Below, piece by piece: positions 48,624-59,990 of a stretch of 64,000 nt of DNA. Under the pieces are notes generated by a model, which saw only the letters and a list, made by a program, of their open reading frames with translations, was not told the DNA's origin and did not search any database. The position numbers were made by a program, and so were the translations under genes. Origin of the DNA: Dipteronia dyeriana (Eukaryota > Streptophyta > Magnoliopsida > Sapindales > Sapindaceae); NCBI GenBank assembly GCA_032871835.1, contig CM065298.1, positions 8,853,596 through 8,917,595 of the forward strand, read 5' to 3'. Position 1 is the stretch's first letter, and the number at the start of each line of letters is the position of its first letter.

Positions 48624-49749
48624 TCTCCCACTCGTACAAGTGGGTCCAACATAACTCCATTAGAAACAGCACATTTATGATTTCATCATAAAATTATAAA
48701 AGGGTATTCATACAGATAAATATACAGTGTGACCTATGAACAATCAATATAAATAAGAGGAGCTTTTGGAATCTTAATTGTAAATCCATTATTTACAAGA
48801 GAAACAACATTGATCATTTGTTATGTCCTAGATTTAATTTCTTAATTTTTTTTATCAGTCTAAAAGCATACTTAATCCCTCAAGAAGCTATGCTTGACTT
48901 TATCACACTTTTCATGTATTTACAATTGTATCTCCAAATACAATTGGCTAGCCGGTAAATACATAATTAAGATAAAAATTTATTAAATCTTTCCATTATA
49001 TCTTTGTCTTTTAGTCTCCAAAACAGCTGTTACCTTAGACATGTCCCATAGGCTGAATTATCATAACCATAGAAATAACATGCTAAAGGTGCTAACACTA
49101 TTCTGTCACTTCAAGACAAAGCGAATAGTCATAAGGAGACCATTTGAAGTTTTTAATACAACTTCAGTGGAACTTACACAATAAGAAAGTAAGGATTCAT
49201 TCTCTCACTTTCCATATCGGCCACAAATAGCATACGCGGTATGAAACACGTGTTACAATGATCTTCATTCTAAATATGAATGACTATGTCTTTTCTTAAA
49301 TCACTGTACAGATTCAAGTTCAGTCACACACCCTGCGACTAACCTGAGTTCTTAAAAAGGCTCGCCACTCTTTAGCGCCATTTTAAGATCTCAGATCTGG
49401 CTTAATCAGGCATCAATGATAGTGGGGTCTATCATGATCGGTTCTAAGATATTTATATGTATATTTGTTAAGAAACTCATCTTGACATAGTCAAGGCGAC
49501 ATTTTCATATATATTTATACAAGCTCCTTTAAGAATATATTTCTCATATATCCCTCAATTTATATGTGTCTCATCTCAGCTTGTTTCTCTAAACAACTGA
49601 GGCGACCGCACGTGTAAGAATGCTGGTCTCAACCTGTTGACATAATTATATGTGAAATATAACATGCTAGTACAATTTCAAACAGAAATCAAATTTTATT
49701 TATAACTATAATAACATCGTTTAGTATAGTGATTCAATCTATCATTATA
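48624..49749. other. copia-3 3' untranslated region
   Basis: Non-coding DNA between the end of RNase H and the 3' LTR. GTCTCCCACTCGTAC next to the LTR is, on the minus strand, a purine-rich tract consistent with the polypurine primer. Nothing else was recognised. Confidence 0.5.
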
Positions 49750-51757
49750 ATCTGCGCAACCCTAATGACTTGGCATGTGACTCATAAACATCTCTAGTCA
49801 CAGCTTTAGTGAGAGGATCTGCTACCATCTCATGGGTTGAAAATTATTGAATCATTACTTCTTTCTTTAACACGATGTCTCTGACAAAATTATATTTTGT
49901 CTCTATGTGTTTGGATTTACTGTGATACTTGGAGTCTTTAGTATAAGCAATTGCTGCTTGACTATCACAATAAATGGTTACTGGCTTCCCTTTGTCCTTA
50001 GAGACATCCAAATCTTCTATAAATCTTTTGAGCCAGACAGCTTCCTGTACTGCTGCCGAACAAGCCACAAATTCAGCCTCCATAGTTGACAGAGCAATAC
50101 ATTTCTGTTTCTTGCTACTCTAAGAGATAGCACCATCACTGAGTAGGAAAGCATATCCTGATGTTGATTTTCACTCATCCAGATCACCTCCCCAATCGAC
50201 ATCTGTATATCTAATGAGACATAAATCTCCACCTTGTTAACAAAGGGAGTAATCAGCAGTACCCTTAAGATATGCCAATATTCTCTTCACGGCAACCCAA
50301 TGTTTCTTTCCAGGATTGGATTGATATCTACTTATGAAACCAACCGCATAGAAGATATCAGGTCTTGTACACATCATAGCATACATGAGACTGCCGATAG
50401 CACTGGAATAAGGAACATTTTTCATTTTTTCAATTTCTTGAGGAGTTTTAGGACACATGTCGAGACTAAGAGTTTATCCCTTTGATATAGGTGCATCCGT
50501 AGGCTTACAATCAGCCATGTTAAAACGTTCAAGAATTTTCCTTATATAAGGTTCTTACGACATAGCAAGAAGTTTCTTCGAACGATCTCTTATAATTTTG
50601 ACTCCTAAAATATAGGCAGCCTCACCCATATCTTTCATCTCAAATTTTGAAGATAACCATTTCTTAATGGTCAACACAAACTCTTTACAATTTCCAGCCA
50701 ACAAAATATCGTCCACATATAAAGATAATATCACATACTTATCTTTATTTCATTTAATATACACACAATGGTCTTCTTCAGCCATTTTGAACCCATAAGA
50801 CACAACAGCCTCGTGGAACCGTAGGTACCATTGTTTGGATGATTGTTTCAAACCATATATTGACCTTTTGAGCTTACAAAATTTACGCTCATGGCCTTTT
50901 GAAACAAAATTTATAGGCTTTTCCATGTAAATTTCTTCATCCAGTTCTCTATTGAGAAACGCTGTTTTTACATCCATTTGATGCAATTCTAGGTCCATAT
51001 GTACGACGATTGCCAAAATGAGGCGTATTGAAGCAAACCTAACCACTGTGGAAAAAGTTTATTCATAGTTAATACCCTATTGTTGAGTATAACCTTTTAC
51101 GACTAAGCGCGCTTTATGTCTCTCTACTGTGCCATCCGCCTTTCTTTTGATACGAAGAACCCATTTATTACCAATGGCCTTTCTTCTAGGCGACAAGTCA
51201 ACCAAGTCCCATACATGGTTACTTTTCATCGAATCCATCTCCTCTTGCATAGCTTTTATCCATAATCCCTTATCAGGTGAGTTGAGAGCCTCATTAACAT
51301 TTTTAGGCTCATCAGAATCATGTGAAGCAATCATAAATGCTTCCCCTTCAATCTCAAAATGACGACGAGGAACATTTCCACGATTGCTTCTACGAGTTGG
51401 TAAATCCAAAAATGTTGTCTCAACAACTTTATTACTCCCACTAGGATCAGAAGGTCCAAGTAGATCTGTATTGATTTTAAGTGGAGTATCACTCCCACTA
51501 GGGACAGAAGTCCCAAATATATCCATATCAACTTCTGATGGAGTATTTAGATTTGATTCCTCGTTTTGATAACCCAATTCGTAGAATCGGATATCTCTAT
51601 CAACTTCACCTCTATTAGAAAATTCACTATCTAAAAAATTCACATCTCGTGATTCTATCTCAGTCACACTTCCATCTGAGTTTTCACCTATGAGTACATA
51701 TCCCTTTGAATGCTTAGAGTATCTAACAAAGATACATTTCTTTCCTCTTGCACCCAA
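49750..51757 (-). pseudogene. copia-3 reverse transcriptase and RNase H (few lesions)
   Basis: After an Asp/Ser-rich linker the RT opens (WIKAMQEEMDSMKSNHVWDL, AIGNKWVLRIKRKADGTVER, LVVKGYTQQ). It continues with HQMDVKTAFLNRELDEEIYM, SIYGLKQSSKQWYLRF and the catalytic box SLYVDDILLAGN near 50715-50745, which is intact. RNase H follows (TMEAEFVACSAAVQEAVWLK, IYCDSQAAIAYTKDSKYHSK). In-frame stops follow KGYTQQ, VYIK, LLAMS, ISKG, YSLC, DLDE and VMIQ. Several fit single C-to-T or G-to-A changes. No intact polyprotein is possible, but decay is mild. Confidence 0.88.
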
Positions 51758-53125
51758 TTTTCAATATTTTTCAAATGGATCATGTACGTAACCCGCGCAC
51801 CCCCAAGGTCGCAGATATGTTAAGTCAGGTTTTCTACATGTCCATAACTCATAAGGTATGGAAGTAACCGACTTTGTGGGGACTCGATTAAGTACATATG
51901 TGGTAGTTAGCAAAGCATCTCCCCAATATTGTACTGGTAGACTTGCTTGAGCCATCATAGACCTAACCATTTCAAGTAATGTTCTATTCCTCATTTCCGC
52001 TACACCATTTTGTTGTGGAGTCCTAGGAATAGTTAACTGTCTTTGAATACCTTTTTCATCACACAATTCCTTGAATTGATTAGAAAGGTATTCACGTCCC
52101 CTGTCAGTACGTAATGCTTTAACCCTTTTATCTAATTGATTTTCTACTAAGTTCAAGTATGATTTGAAACAATCCAATGCTTCAGACTTATGAGAAATCA
52201 AGTAGACATAACCAAAACGGGTAAAGTCATCTATGAATGTAATAAAGTATGAGGCACCATGCCTTACTTTTACACTCAATGGACCACAAATGTCAAAGTG
52301 AATTAATTGTAATGGATTTTCAGCTCTAGTTCCCTTTCCAAATGGTTTTCTAGTTGTTTTTCCAGCTAGACAATTTTCACAGACATGTAACTCTATTTTA
52401 TTAAATGAACCTAAAAGGCCTTTCCAGCCAATCTGTTCATCCTATCTTGGCCAATATAACCCAGTCTAGCATGCCAAATGTTTACTTCAACACTGACATC
52501 ATTAGCGGAAGCAATTAATGGAAAACAACCATTATCATAATTAAAACCGTCCAACTCGGTATTTAATACAATAAAACCATTCAACAAATATCCAGTACCT
52601 ATTCGAACAGAATTATTAATAATATCCATACAACCACCATGAAAGTTAAGTTCGTAACCTAAACTTAAGAGGACAATAACTGAAACTAAATTTCGTGGAA
52701 TCTTAGGAGCATAAAAAACATCAAGGAGATAAAGTATTTGACCACCATGCAACATTAATTTGCAAGTGCCAATACCCTTCACTTTAACTCTCGAGTTGTT
52801 CCCCACGTAAATCCATCTAGTCCCCTGACAGATCCGACGATATTCCATAAATGTTGTTCTGTCTCTAGTTACATGGTCTAGTTACATGATCTGTGGCTCC
52901 TGAGTCTATAGTCCACAAAGGACGAGATTCAGTAAGTAAAACAGAACTAGAAACCAAAGCATAGTTATCAGTCATTAAGTTGGATCGTACCTTTTTCGGC
53001 TCAGTGCATTCACGAGCATAATGACCTAGTTTGCCACAATTGAAACACTTCAACTTGGTTTTGTCCTTCTTAACACCAGCACTCTTGCCTCTTTTCTGAT
53101 TTTCGGTCTTATTCTTGTTGGAATT
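51758..53125 (-). pseudogene. copia-3 zinc knuckle, protease and integrase
   Basis: Directly after gag: CCHC knuckle CFNCGKLGHYARECTEP (about 53000-53053), then the protease active site LWTIDSGATDHVT with intact D-S-G-A. A short duplication of CTAGTTACATG near 52865-52890 shifts the frame. GAG-pre-integrase follows (IWHARLGYIGQDRM), then HFDICGPL, FIDDFTRFGYVYL, ALRTDRGREYLS and TPQQNGVAEMRNRTLLEMVR, so the DDE residues remain. A stop follows HDPFEKY near 51759. Confidence 0.86.
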
Positions 53126-53878
53126 CTATTTAGGATCCTTCCTTTTTTGATTTTGGAAGTTCCCCTTCTTTCCTTTGCACATGAAGCTCTTAGCCTTGCG
53201 CTTGCTGGACTCAGCCATGTAAAGCTGACCGGAAGCCTTAGCCGTCCCCAGGCGCTCTTCTTCCAGTTCAACATGACGTGATATATCATCAAAAGTCTTG
53301 ATATTATCATTGTGGGTCATGTTAATCTTCATGTTTTCCCAGCTATTAGGAAGAGACCGGATCACAGCTTGAATTTGTTGGTCATCAGTTAAAGTATGAC
53401 CCGCAGACTTCAATTCACGTATCATGTTTGACATCTCTCTCAGGTGCTGCCTCATATCATGATTCTGGCACTTCCTGTAGGTGTCAAACTTAATTGTAAG
53501 TCTCCTAAGTTTGGTAGTAGAAGTACCACCAAACTTGTCCTTCAACGCAATCCACATGTCTTGTGCAATGTCATACTCTTCATATACACACATGAGAGCA
53601 TCAGTCATGCTACTAAGCATCGTTATACGAGCTAAACTGTTTTTCCTTTTCCAGGTCTGATATGTTTCCATATCTCTCCTGTGTTGGGCAGTGCTACCAT
53701 CTTGTGGTTCTACCATAGTGTTCGTTAGAGTTTCCAGAGCCTCTTGCTCTTCAAGGATTAGCTGAATTTTTCGGTGCCACATCTCATAGTTGTCACCGTT
53801 CAGCTTCTCTCCTTTGTTTAACTCAGCAACAATTGACTTAGATGCAGAAGCCATTTCCTGAAATTTTATGTAACACAT
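53126..53878 (-). CDS. copia-3 gag (250 codons, open)
   Basis: Capsid/nucleocapsid precursor that packages element RNA. The frame starts at 53878 (a further Met, MASASKSIVAELNKGEK, lies 11 codons in and is the likelier start). It shows the copia gag pattern LNGDNYEMWHRKIQLILEEQ, DIAQDMWIALKDKFGG, LRRLTIKFDTYRKCQNHD and VIRSLPNSWENMK, and a basic tail. It ends at a TAG (53126-53128), after which the same frame continues into the zinc knuckle. The TAG therefore probably replaces a sense codon of the original polyprotein, although a functional gag/pol stop cannot be excluded. Confidence 0.85.
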   Translation of the reverse strand: MCYIKFQEMASASKSIVAELNKGEKLNGDNYEMWHRKIQLILEEQEALETLTNTMVEPQDGSTAQHRRDMETYQTWKRKNSLARITMLSSMTDALMCVYEEYDIAQDMWIALKDKFGGTSTTKLRRLTIKFDTYRKCQNHDMRQHLREMSNMIRELKSAGHTLTDDQQIQAVIRSLPNSWENMKINMTHNDNIKTFDDISRHVELEEERLGTAKASGQLYMAESSKRKAKSFMCKGKKGNFQNQKRKDPK

Positions 53879-54246
53879 AGTCTAATTAATAATTATTCTA
53901 GCATGTTTTTCTAATAATTTCACACTTAGCACAAATGCTATGCAACAAACTTACACTAAAAAATATAATACGAGGAATATTAGGATAGGAATCGGAACAA
54001 GAATCAAAGCTCTTGATCATCATCCAAGTCCACAACATTCACTAATTTATATTTATTAGTGTCATTTGCGTAAAATCAGTTCTAACATTATCTCTTACAT
54101 TTTAGAACACCCATTTTGAATAAGCACAAGTATATTAAAAAAAAAATATGCACCATCATGTATACTAATATCCCATTTCATTAATAACAAAGAGTTTATA
54201 TACATTAGGAATATTTACAAATATATACTTCCCAAGAATTATAATT

Positions 54247-54879
54247 TTAATCAGTAATTCTAAAACTCTCTGGGATTTCATACAAGATTCGCTCAAAGTG
54301 TGCAAAGATACTTTGCTTATCATTTATAAATAGGTAGCAATTCTCATCTACCCTAAACCTTCTAAATACAGATATTGCATACCATCCTTCACTAACTTTA
54401 CAATGTCTTTGTGATCTCAAATTAGCACCCGTGCTATAGGCCACATGCCTTTTGAGGTTTCTATATACTTGAATATCTCGATATTCTAATATAGTTGTTA
54501 ATGCTTCACTGAAGGTGGTAAATTTATCTGCTTCTAGAGAGGCTAACATCTCAATGTTATTTTGTCGTAGTTCATCTGGTAAAACCTTAAGAAGTGCATG
54601 AATTATGTCTTTCCATATAAGCTCTATTACACCATTACTCCAAGGCCATTCAAAAACTATGAGATCCCCAAACCTTAACAACTGTTCATATAAACTAGTG
54701 ATAAAATCCATTTTATGATCTTCTAGTTTGTTTATGAACTTAGCAAGAGACTTTTTGAAATTCCTATATTCTTCAATATTCACTTCATCTATGTCCATTC
54801 TTGGAGACTGTTGACTTTCATCATCATCCTCGAGTGTCCCAGGTATATACTCATCAATAGTATTTTCCTCTGTGGACAT
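54247..54879 (-). CDS. Extra ORF upstream of gag in copia-3, unknown function
   Basis: 210 codons, sense with the element, between the leader and gag. The N-terminus is acidic (MSTEENTIDEYIPGTLEDDD). The rest looks globular, with alternating hydrophobic and charged residues (FINKLEDHKMDFITSLYEQL, IHALLKVLPDELRQNNIEML, YAISVFRRFRVDENCYLFIN) and ends ESFRITD. There is no zinc finger, no clear membrane segment, and no resemblance I recognise to gag, pol or envelope. It directly follows the ORF at 54880-55164 in the same frame, separated by a single TAA, so the two may be one ancestral protein of about 305 residues. It could be captured host sequence or an element accessory protein; I cannot assign a function. 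Confidence 0.55.
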   Translation of the reverse strand: MSTEENTIDEYIPGTLEDDDESQQSPRMDIDEVNIEEYRNFKKSLAKFINKLEDHKMDFITSLYEQLLRFGDLIVFEWPWSNGVIELIWKDIIHALLKVLPDELRQNNIEMLASLEADKFTTFSEALTTILEYRDIQVYRNLKRHVAYSTGANLRSQRHCKVSEGWYAISVFRRFRVDENCYLFINDKQSIFAHFERILYEIPESFRITD

Positions 54880-55164
54880 TTAATCTGACAATGGTGAATA
54901 ATCTTCTACCAATTGCAGTGAATTTTCCTCCACCGATAATGGTGAGTACTCCTCTTGAGGATCAGAGACATCCGATAATGGTGATTCTTTTTCTACCAAT
55001 TGTAGTAAATTTTCCTCCACCGACAGTGGTGAGTATTCCTCTTGAGGATCAAAGTCATCCGACAATGGTGAATCATTTTCTACCAATTGTAGTGAATTAT
55101 CCTCCACTGACAGTGGTGAGTATTCCTCTTGATGATCAAAGTCAGATGAGCTGTGGTTACTCAT
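54880..55164 (-). CDS. Repeat-bearing N-terminal ORF of the copia-3 extra gene
   Basis: 94 codons beginning MSNHSSSDFDHQEEYSPLS. It consists almost entirely of three 29-residue repeats with the core DPQEEYSPLSVEENSLQLVE followed by SPLSD; the DNA period is 87 bp. Highly acidic and Ser/Pro-containing, probably disordered. Terminates with TAA immediately before the ATG of 54247-54879, in the same frame. It may be the disordered head of that protein. The function is unknown. Confidence 0.5.
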   Translation of the reverse strand: MSNHSSSDFDHQEEYSPLSVEDNSLQLVENDSPLSDDFDPQEEYSPLSVEENLLQLVEKESPLSDVSDPQEEYSPLSVEENSLQLVEDYSPLSD

Positions 55165-55414
55165 TTCCTCAATCTATAGAGAAATGAAAAACATTTACCA
55201 TTAATAATTTGTTAGTAAAATTTTGAGAACTTATAAAAATTTATCAGGCCTATTCAACTCCCACTGGAGCGAAAATTTAGTCAATGGAATTAATCAATTT
55301 TTTTTTGTCGAAAAACCGCCATGTTCACTGTAAAACCACTTTAGGTTGCCGAAAAACTGCCTATTTGTGGTCGGAAAACCTCTTAAAAAAATAGAAAAGT
55401 GATCGGAAATCACT

Positions 55415-55760
55415 GTCGGAAACCGTCATCGGAAACCGTCATTAGAAACCGCTACCGAAAATCATCATCGAAAACCGTTGTCAGAAACCGCTATAGGAAA
55501 CCATCACCGGAAACCGCTATCGGAAACCGTCACCAGAAACAGCTATAGGAAATCGCCTTAGGAAATCGCTATTGGAAACCGCCGTTGGAAACCGCTACCG
55601 AAAACCACCGTTGGAAACCGCTGTCGAAAATCATCATTGGAAACCGCTATAGAAAATCGCTACTAGAAACCGTAACTGGAAACTGTCACCGGAAATCATC
55701 ACTGAAAACCTTCACAGGAAACCGTCGCCGAAAACCGCTGCAGAAAACAGCCACCAAAAA
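55415..55760. repeat. 13-bp minisatellite in the copia-3 leader
   Basis: About 26 consecutive 13-base units of the form (A/G)TYGGAAACCGYY, for example GTCGGAAACCGTC, ATCGGAAACCGTC, ATTGGAAACCGCC and GTTGGAAACCGCT. They keep strict 13-base spacing with no unique spacers. It lies between the 5' LTR and the extra ORF. The plus-strand ORF at 55585-55785 is a by-product of the repeat. Confidence 0.9.
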
Positions 55761-55764
55761 TGCA

Positions 55765-56703
55765 ACCGGTAACCGCCGCCGTTAACCGTTCCGGTGACCG
55801 GTTACCAAGTCACAACATCAGTGCCACTTGTCCTCCTATTAGTTGACCACTTGTCAATTTTGTTCTTACATTTTGACATGTGTCACAAGTTGAATGGTCC
55901 AAATTCAACAAAGGAAATTGGATTAATTTGGACCATTTGCATTAGGTGTGCGTGTAACCCACGCGCCACCTTCCCTTCATCGTCCGGTCATCGGACCACC
56001 ATTATTCGGTTCCAAATTTTATTCTAATTCCATTAATGCCATTTTGTTTGGAAATTGGATCTAAGGTGAGACGCACTCGCCGCCTCTAAGGCGCGTGTTA
56101 CTATTCCTTTTCTTCAACCTTATGAACAAAAATTCTGGAAAAGTTTGTTTCTGATCCATTTTTCAATTGCTTGGTTCTCACTCGTTACTAAACCAAATTT
56201 TACGATCCTGGTATCTGTAGAAAGCTTGGGATCTCTAGTTTCTAACGATACCATTTTGACAATAAATTACTGTCATTTTTACCCTTTACAACTCCCTTAA
56301 AGTTTCAGTTTTAGGGCTCTATGCCTTACTGTTTATATGCATAATTAAGTCTCTTGGCATATTAACATAAATCGAAACTAATTTTATGGAGTCATAATAA
56401 TTGTATAATAAATTCAAAAACGAAATTATATGTTTTACTTGTTCAATAACAAAGAATTACAGTAAAACATATTCATATATATTTATGAATTTATCAATGA
56501 CAGTAAAGAAAACCATCCAAAAAAAAAAAATTCTAACAATAAACTTATTAAAGTCATTGCATGACATATATATATATACATGGATTACATCATGAATCCG
56601 AAATTTTTTTTACATACTTCCTAATCATATTATTCATATAACAGTAATATTATAAGTATGAAAATATTTCAATGTCATCAAAAACCTGAATACATTCAAC
56701 AAT
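55765..56703. other. copia-3 5' leader, unique part
   Basis: Non-coding sequence between the minisatellite and the primer-binding site. Includes GC-richer stretches near 55920-56100 and AT-rich DNA near 56390-56700 with a short TA run near 56570. No gene recognised. Confidence 0.5.
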
Positions 56704-56715
56704 GCTCTGATACCA
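56704..56715 (-). other. Primer-binding site of copia-3
   Basis: On the minus strand it reads TGGTATCAGAGC, the initiator-methionine tRNA site, one base from the 5' LTR end. Confidence 0.85.
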
Positions 56716-56716
56716 A

Positions 56717-57065
56717 TGATGATTCATACTAAATTTAGAAGAAAGTTATAGGTAATTGTTTACCCTTCTTCGGATCGAAAAGAATATATCACAGGTCGGA
56801 TAAAGTCACCGCTATTGGAACTCTAACTCAGTTCACAGTATGTTTTATCTATACTCTGCTTTTCTCTATTTCTTACTGTATATGCATTAAACGTAACAAT
56901 ACTTCACTCAGACTTCTCAATTGTATTAACCGCTTGCCTTTTATAAGCTAACAAGAGAAGTTAACTGCTACTGCAGTTATCTGGATACATTGGGTTGGGC
57001 TTCATGGGCCAATGCCATGGTATTGGGCTTGGACCCATCTTGGGTGTACCAAATTAAAACCAACA
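56717..57065 (-). repeat. 5' LTR of copia-3
   Basis: Begins TGATGATTCATAC and ends AAACCAACA on the plus strand. Adjoins the primer-binding site with a one-base spacer. Confidence 0.9.
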
Positions 57066-57227
57066 CACACAAATTTGGTCCAAGGTGCAGCTCAAACTCC
57101 GGTACCTTGTTCTGGGAATCATAGTTTCCATACATGAATGTTGCTCTTATCAAATATTTGGTGCCATTTGAAACCTTAATATTGTAACAGTTTATGATGT
57201 TTTCAGGAAAGCTTCTGACAAACCATA

Positions 57228-58236
57228 TGTTGAGTTTAAAAGCCTATATAAAACCCTTAAAAACCCTTCCCTGTTAACACTTAAAACCAATTGTAAGATT
57301 CACTTTCAAGAGAACAGGAAAAATATACATATAGCAATAACAGTTTAGATCACAACAAATTTTAAAAACAGAACTGTCAATTTACTCGACTAAATCTGTA
57401 TCAACTAATTCTCTCAAATATATCACAAGACTATATTCAACCTAATCACATACAACTTCACTTATATTACACAAACAAGCAAGATTCACTTGCAAATCAA
57501 ATATAAGGGAAGATGAATCAGATTTGAAGATAGAAGAATATAATAGATATATGAGTGATTGAAAACAAGAAAATAAATCAATAAAGAACACACAAAAGTT
57601 ATCGTGGTTTGACTTGATAATCAAGTTTACATCCACGTTGAGCAGAACCAAGAAATGCTCAATCCACTTTATATGAGTCTTTACAACTGGATACACCAAT
57701 TGATACAAAATCAACTCAGAAATCCCTCAAGAACACTAGATCTGTAGCTCACAACAACAACCAAACAAAGTCCTCACAGAAACTCTACTCAGAACATATT
57801 GAAAACTCTCAATATTTTCTTACAAACATGAATAATCTCTCTCGAAACACTCAAAGAACCAGATTACACAAAGAAGCACTTGGATTCACCAAGTAATCAC
57901 AGAGAATCACCAGAAATAACAAGAACTTTTTAGAGAGAGCAAAAAAACCCTAATCGGTTTACAACAATATGAAATCTGAAGGCTTTTCTCTCTCTTCCTT
58001 TCTTTTTATATCCTTATCAGCTGAGTCATCACCGTAATCCACTTCAATCAATAACAGCTCGCCACCTTGGATTTCATCACATGGCCACAAGTTGATCTGA
58101 ACATATCTGATACATAAAACGTTGGGTATTGAGATGTTTCTGATAAGCTTTTGGTTCTGATTTGGGCTCCTGAGTTGGGTTCCATACTGGGGTTCGAGTT
58201 TGGGCCTATATATGTTAAATATGGGCTAACCCAGAC
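57228..58236 (-). repeat. 3' LTR of copia-2, inner edge eroded
   Basis: Matches 59991-61002 from TGTTGAGTTTAAAA to GGGCTAACCCA. The last few bases expected at the inner end (TTTCAACA) are missing and replaced by integrase-coding sequence. Confidence 0.85.
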
Positions 58237-58925
58237 TTTAATAGGTACACCCAGACTTTTCTTGTAAAATCATCTATTAAAGATAAAAAAAAATACAAGT
58301 TTCCACCATGTGTTGGGACCTTTGAAGGTCCCTAAAGATTTGAGTGTACATATTGAAGGATCTCTTTTGTGTTGTGTTGAGCTGTACTAAAACTCAGCCT
58401 ATGCTGTTTTCCTAGAACACAATTTTCACAGAATTCCAGTTTATTTACATTATCCCTATTAAGCCAATTTTGTTTACTTAACTCACTTAAACCTCTCTCA
58501 CTCATGTGGCCCAGTCTCTTATGCCTTAAGGAGGTGATGTCACTAGTTTTGGTGGCTACACAAGCTGCCTCATTAGTGACAGTAACATTTTTTAGGACAT
58601 ATAGACTGTTTTCCTTGTTTCCTTTTAGGATAACTAAAGAGCTTTTGGAAACTTTTAATACACCTTTTTCTGCCTTATAACAACAACCTTCCTCATCAAG
58701 GACACCTAAGGAAATTAAGTGTCTTGTCAGATTATGCACATATCTAACATTATTAAAGACTCTAATCATCTCATCATACATTCTAATAGCTATAGTGCAT
58801 ATACCTTCCACTTGACACCTCTGATTGTTTCCCATAAGTACACTACCTTCATTGATTTCTTTAAACTCTGTGAAACAATCTTTCTTAGGGGTCATGTGAA
58901 AGGACAACCTGAGTCTAAGATACAC
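58237..58925 (-). pseudogene. copia-2 GAG-pre-integrase and truncated integrase
   Basis: The frame 58332-58925 shows LISLGVLDEEGCCYKAEKGV, TSLRHKRLGHMSERGLSELS and CENCVLGKQHRLSF, the pre-integrase zinc-binding pattern. It continues past a stop (HSNL then TAG) into GPSKVPTHGGNLYF and LIDDFTRKVWVYL and then stops making sense, because LTR sequence begins near 58236. The integrase core beyond its first part, RT and RNase H are deleted. Confidence 0.82.
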
Positions 58926-59039
58926 TCAGTCTGAATCTCTTAAGTACTAATAGTTAGCACCTCACTATGTTCAAAAGATCTAGATGCCATAACAACATCA
59001 CCTTCACTTAGGGTCTTTTCCTGATTTTTCTTTTTAAGT

Positions 59040-59852
59040 TAATAGCAATATTTCCTAATGTGACATTCTTTACCACAGTAATAGCATTTTCTAGTGTCAT
59101 TTCTGTTCTTAGATTGAGATCTACGATTGGGGGTCTTATTTTTTTGTTTGTTCTTGTTATAAGAGTTATTATCATTAGTTTTTACAGGCTGGCTACCTCT
59201 AGCAGACAAGTTTTTTCATATTATCTTTCTTTTCAATTTTCAATTCCAAATCTTTAGACTTAAGGGCTAAGATATATTCTTCTAACCTTAGGGAAGTTCT
59301 GCCATACTTGATAGCTGCCTTTACATCCTTGCAGGATTCGAGCAGAGAGTTAAGAAGGATTATGGCTTCATTTTCATCACTCAGTTTTTCGTTTTCACCG
59401 GCATTAGCCAATTCAATAGTCATCTTCTTAAACTCATCTAAGTTTTTACCTAAACCTTTACTAGCATCCATCTTAAAACTTAACAATCTTTCTTTTAAGT
59501 AAATCTTGTTAGTTAAAGATTTAGTAAGGTACAAACTTTTAAGTTTCTTCCAAACATCATAGGCAGTAGTTTCATCATTCACTTCTCTCAACACATTATC
59601 AGATAAATTCAGAATAATAGTCCCTTGAGCTATTTCTAACATGTCAGATTTTTGCTCATTAGTAAAATTAAAAGACAGTTTATCTTGACCTTCAATTCCC
59701 TTGAGGATTTTCTGTTGAGAGAGTAAGTCTTTCACCTGCATCCTCCAAATCCTGAAATCCCCAATGCCATCAAATTTGTCTATTTCGAATTTCATGGCAA
59801 AAGAAGAATTATTAAAGTTGCCAAAATTATTAATGTTACCAAACTGATGCAC
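59040..59852 (-). pseudogene. copia-2 gag with zinc knuckle
   Basis: A good open frame (59199-59852, 217 codons): FEIDKFDGIGDFRIWRMQVK, DLLSQQKILKGIEG, TAYDVWKKLKSLYLTKSLTN, LDEFKKMTIELANAG and ALKSKDLELKIEKKDNMKK. This is the UBN2-type copia gag. A frame break near 59199 separates it from a CCHC knuckle CYYCGKECHIRKYC (about 59045-59090). The start Met at 59852 follows non-coding leader. Gag might still be expressed from the 5' LTR. Confidence 0.8.
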
Positions 59853-59990
59853 AGGTGCTGGTTCTTAGTCATCACCCTCCTCTCTATCAGTTTCCTCTTC
59901 TCCAGATGTGACTTCAGCCGAAGACTCCACAATTGGAGGATCCTGGTCTCTTTGATCCGTCGTTGGTACTGTTCTCAGACTCTAATACCA

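Larger units (their letters stand above)
48274..57065 (-). mobile_element. Ty1/copia retrotransposon (copia-3), near full length, in gene C exon 2
   Basis: 8792 bp with perfect 5-bp duplications CACAC (48269-48273 and 57066-57070). The LTRs (350 and 349 bp) differ at about 13 positions, the youngest pair in the window. The complement of 56704-56715 is TGGTATCAGAGC, the primer-binding site. The minus-strand order is 5' LTR, leader with 13-bp minisatellite, extra ORF(s), gag, protease, integrase, RT, RNase H, 3' LTR. Pol has several single stops and one frameshift, but catalytic motifs remain. The extra ORF and long leader explain its size above the usual 5 kb. Confidence 0.92.

Noticed and set aside
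54891..55187. 98-codon plus-strand ORF with Pro/Val repeats
   Set aside because: Antisense shadow of the acidic repeat ORF on the minus strand of copia-3, which is sense to the element.
55415..55760. CRISPR-like regularly spaced repeat
   Set aside because: Units of 13 bp are directly adjacent with no unique spacers, and the context is a plant retrotransposon. It is a minisatellite.
55585..55785. Basic plus-strand ORF with TGNRRRK-type repeats
   Set aside because: By-product of the 13-bp minisatellite, antisense to the element.
57442..57714. 90-codon ORF repeated at 60205-60414
   Set aside because: It is present in both LTRs of copia-2 and is non-coding LTR sequence.
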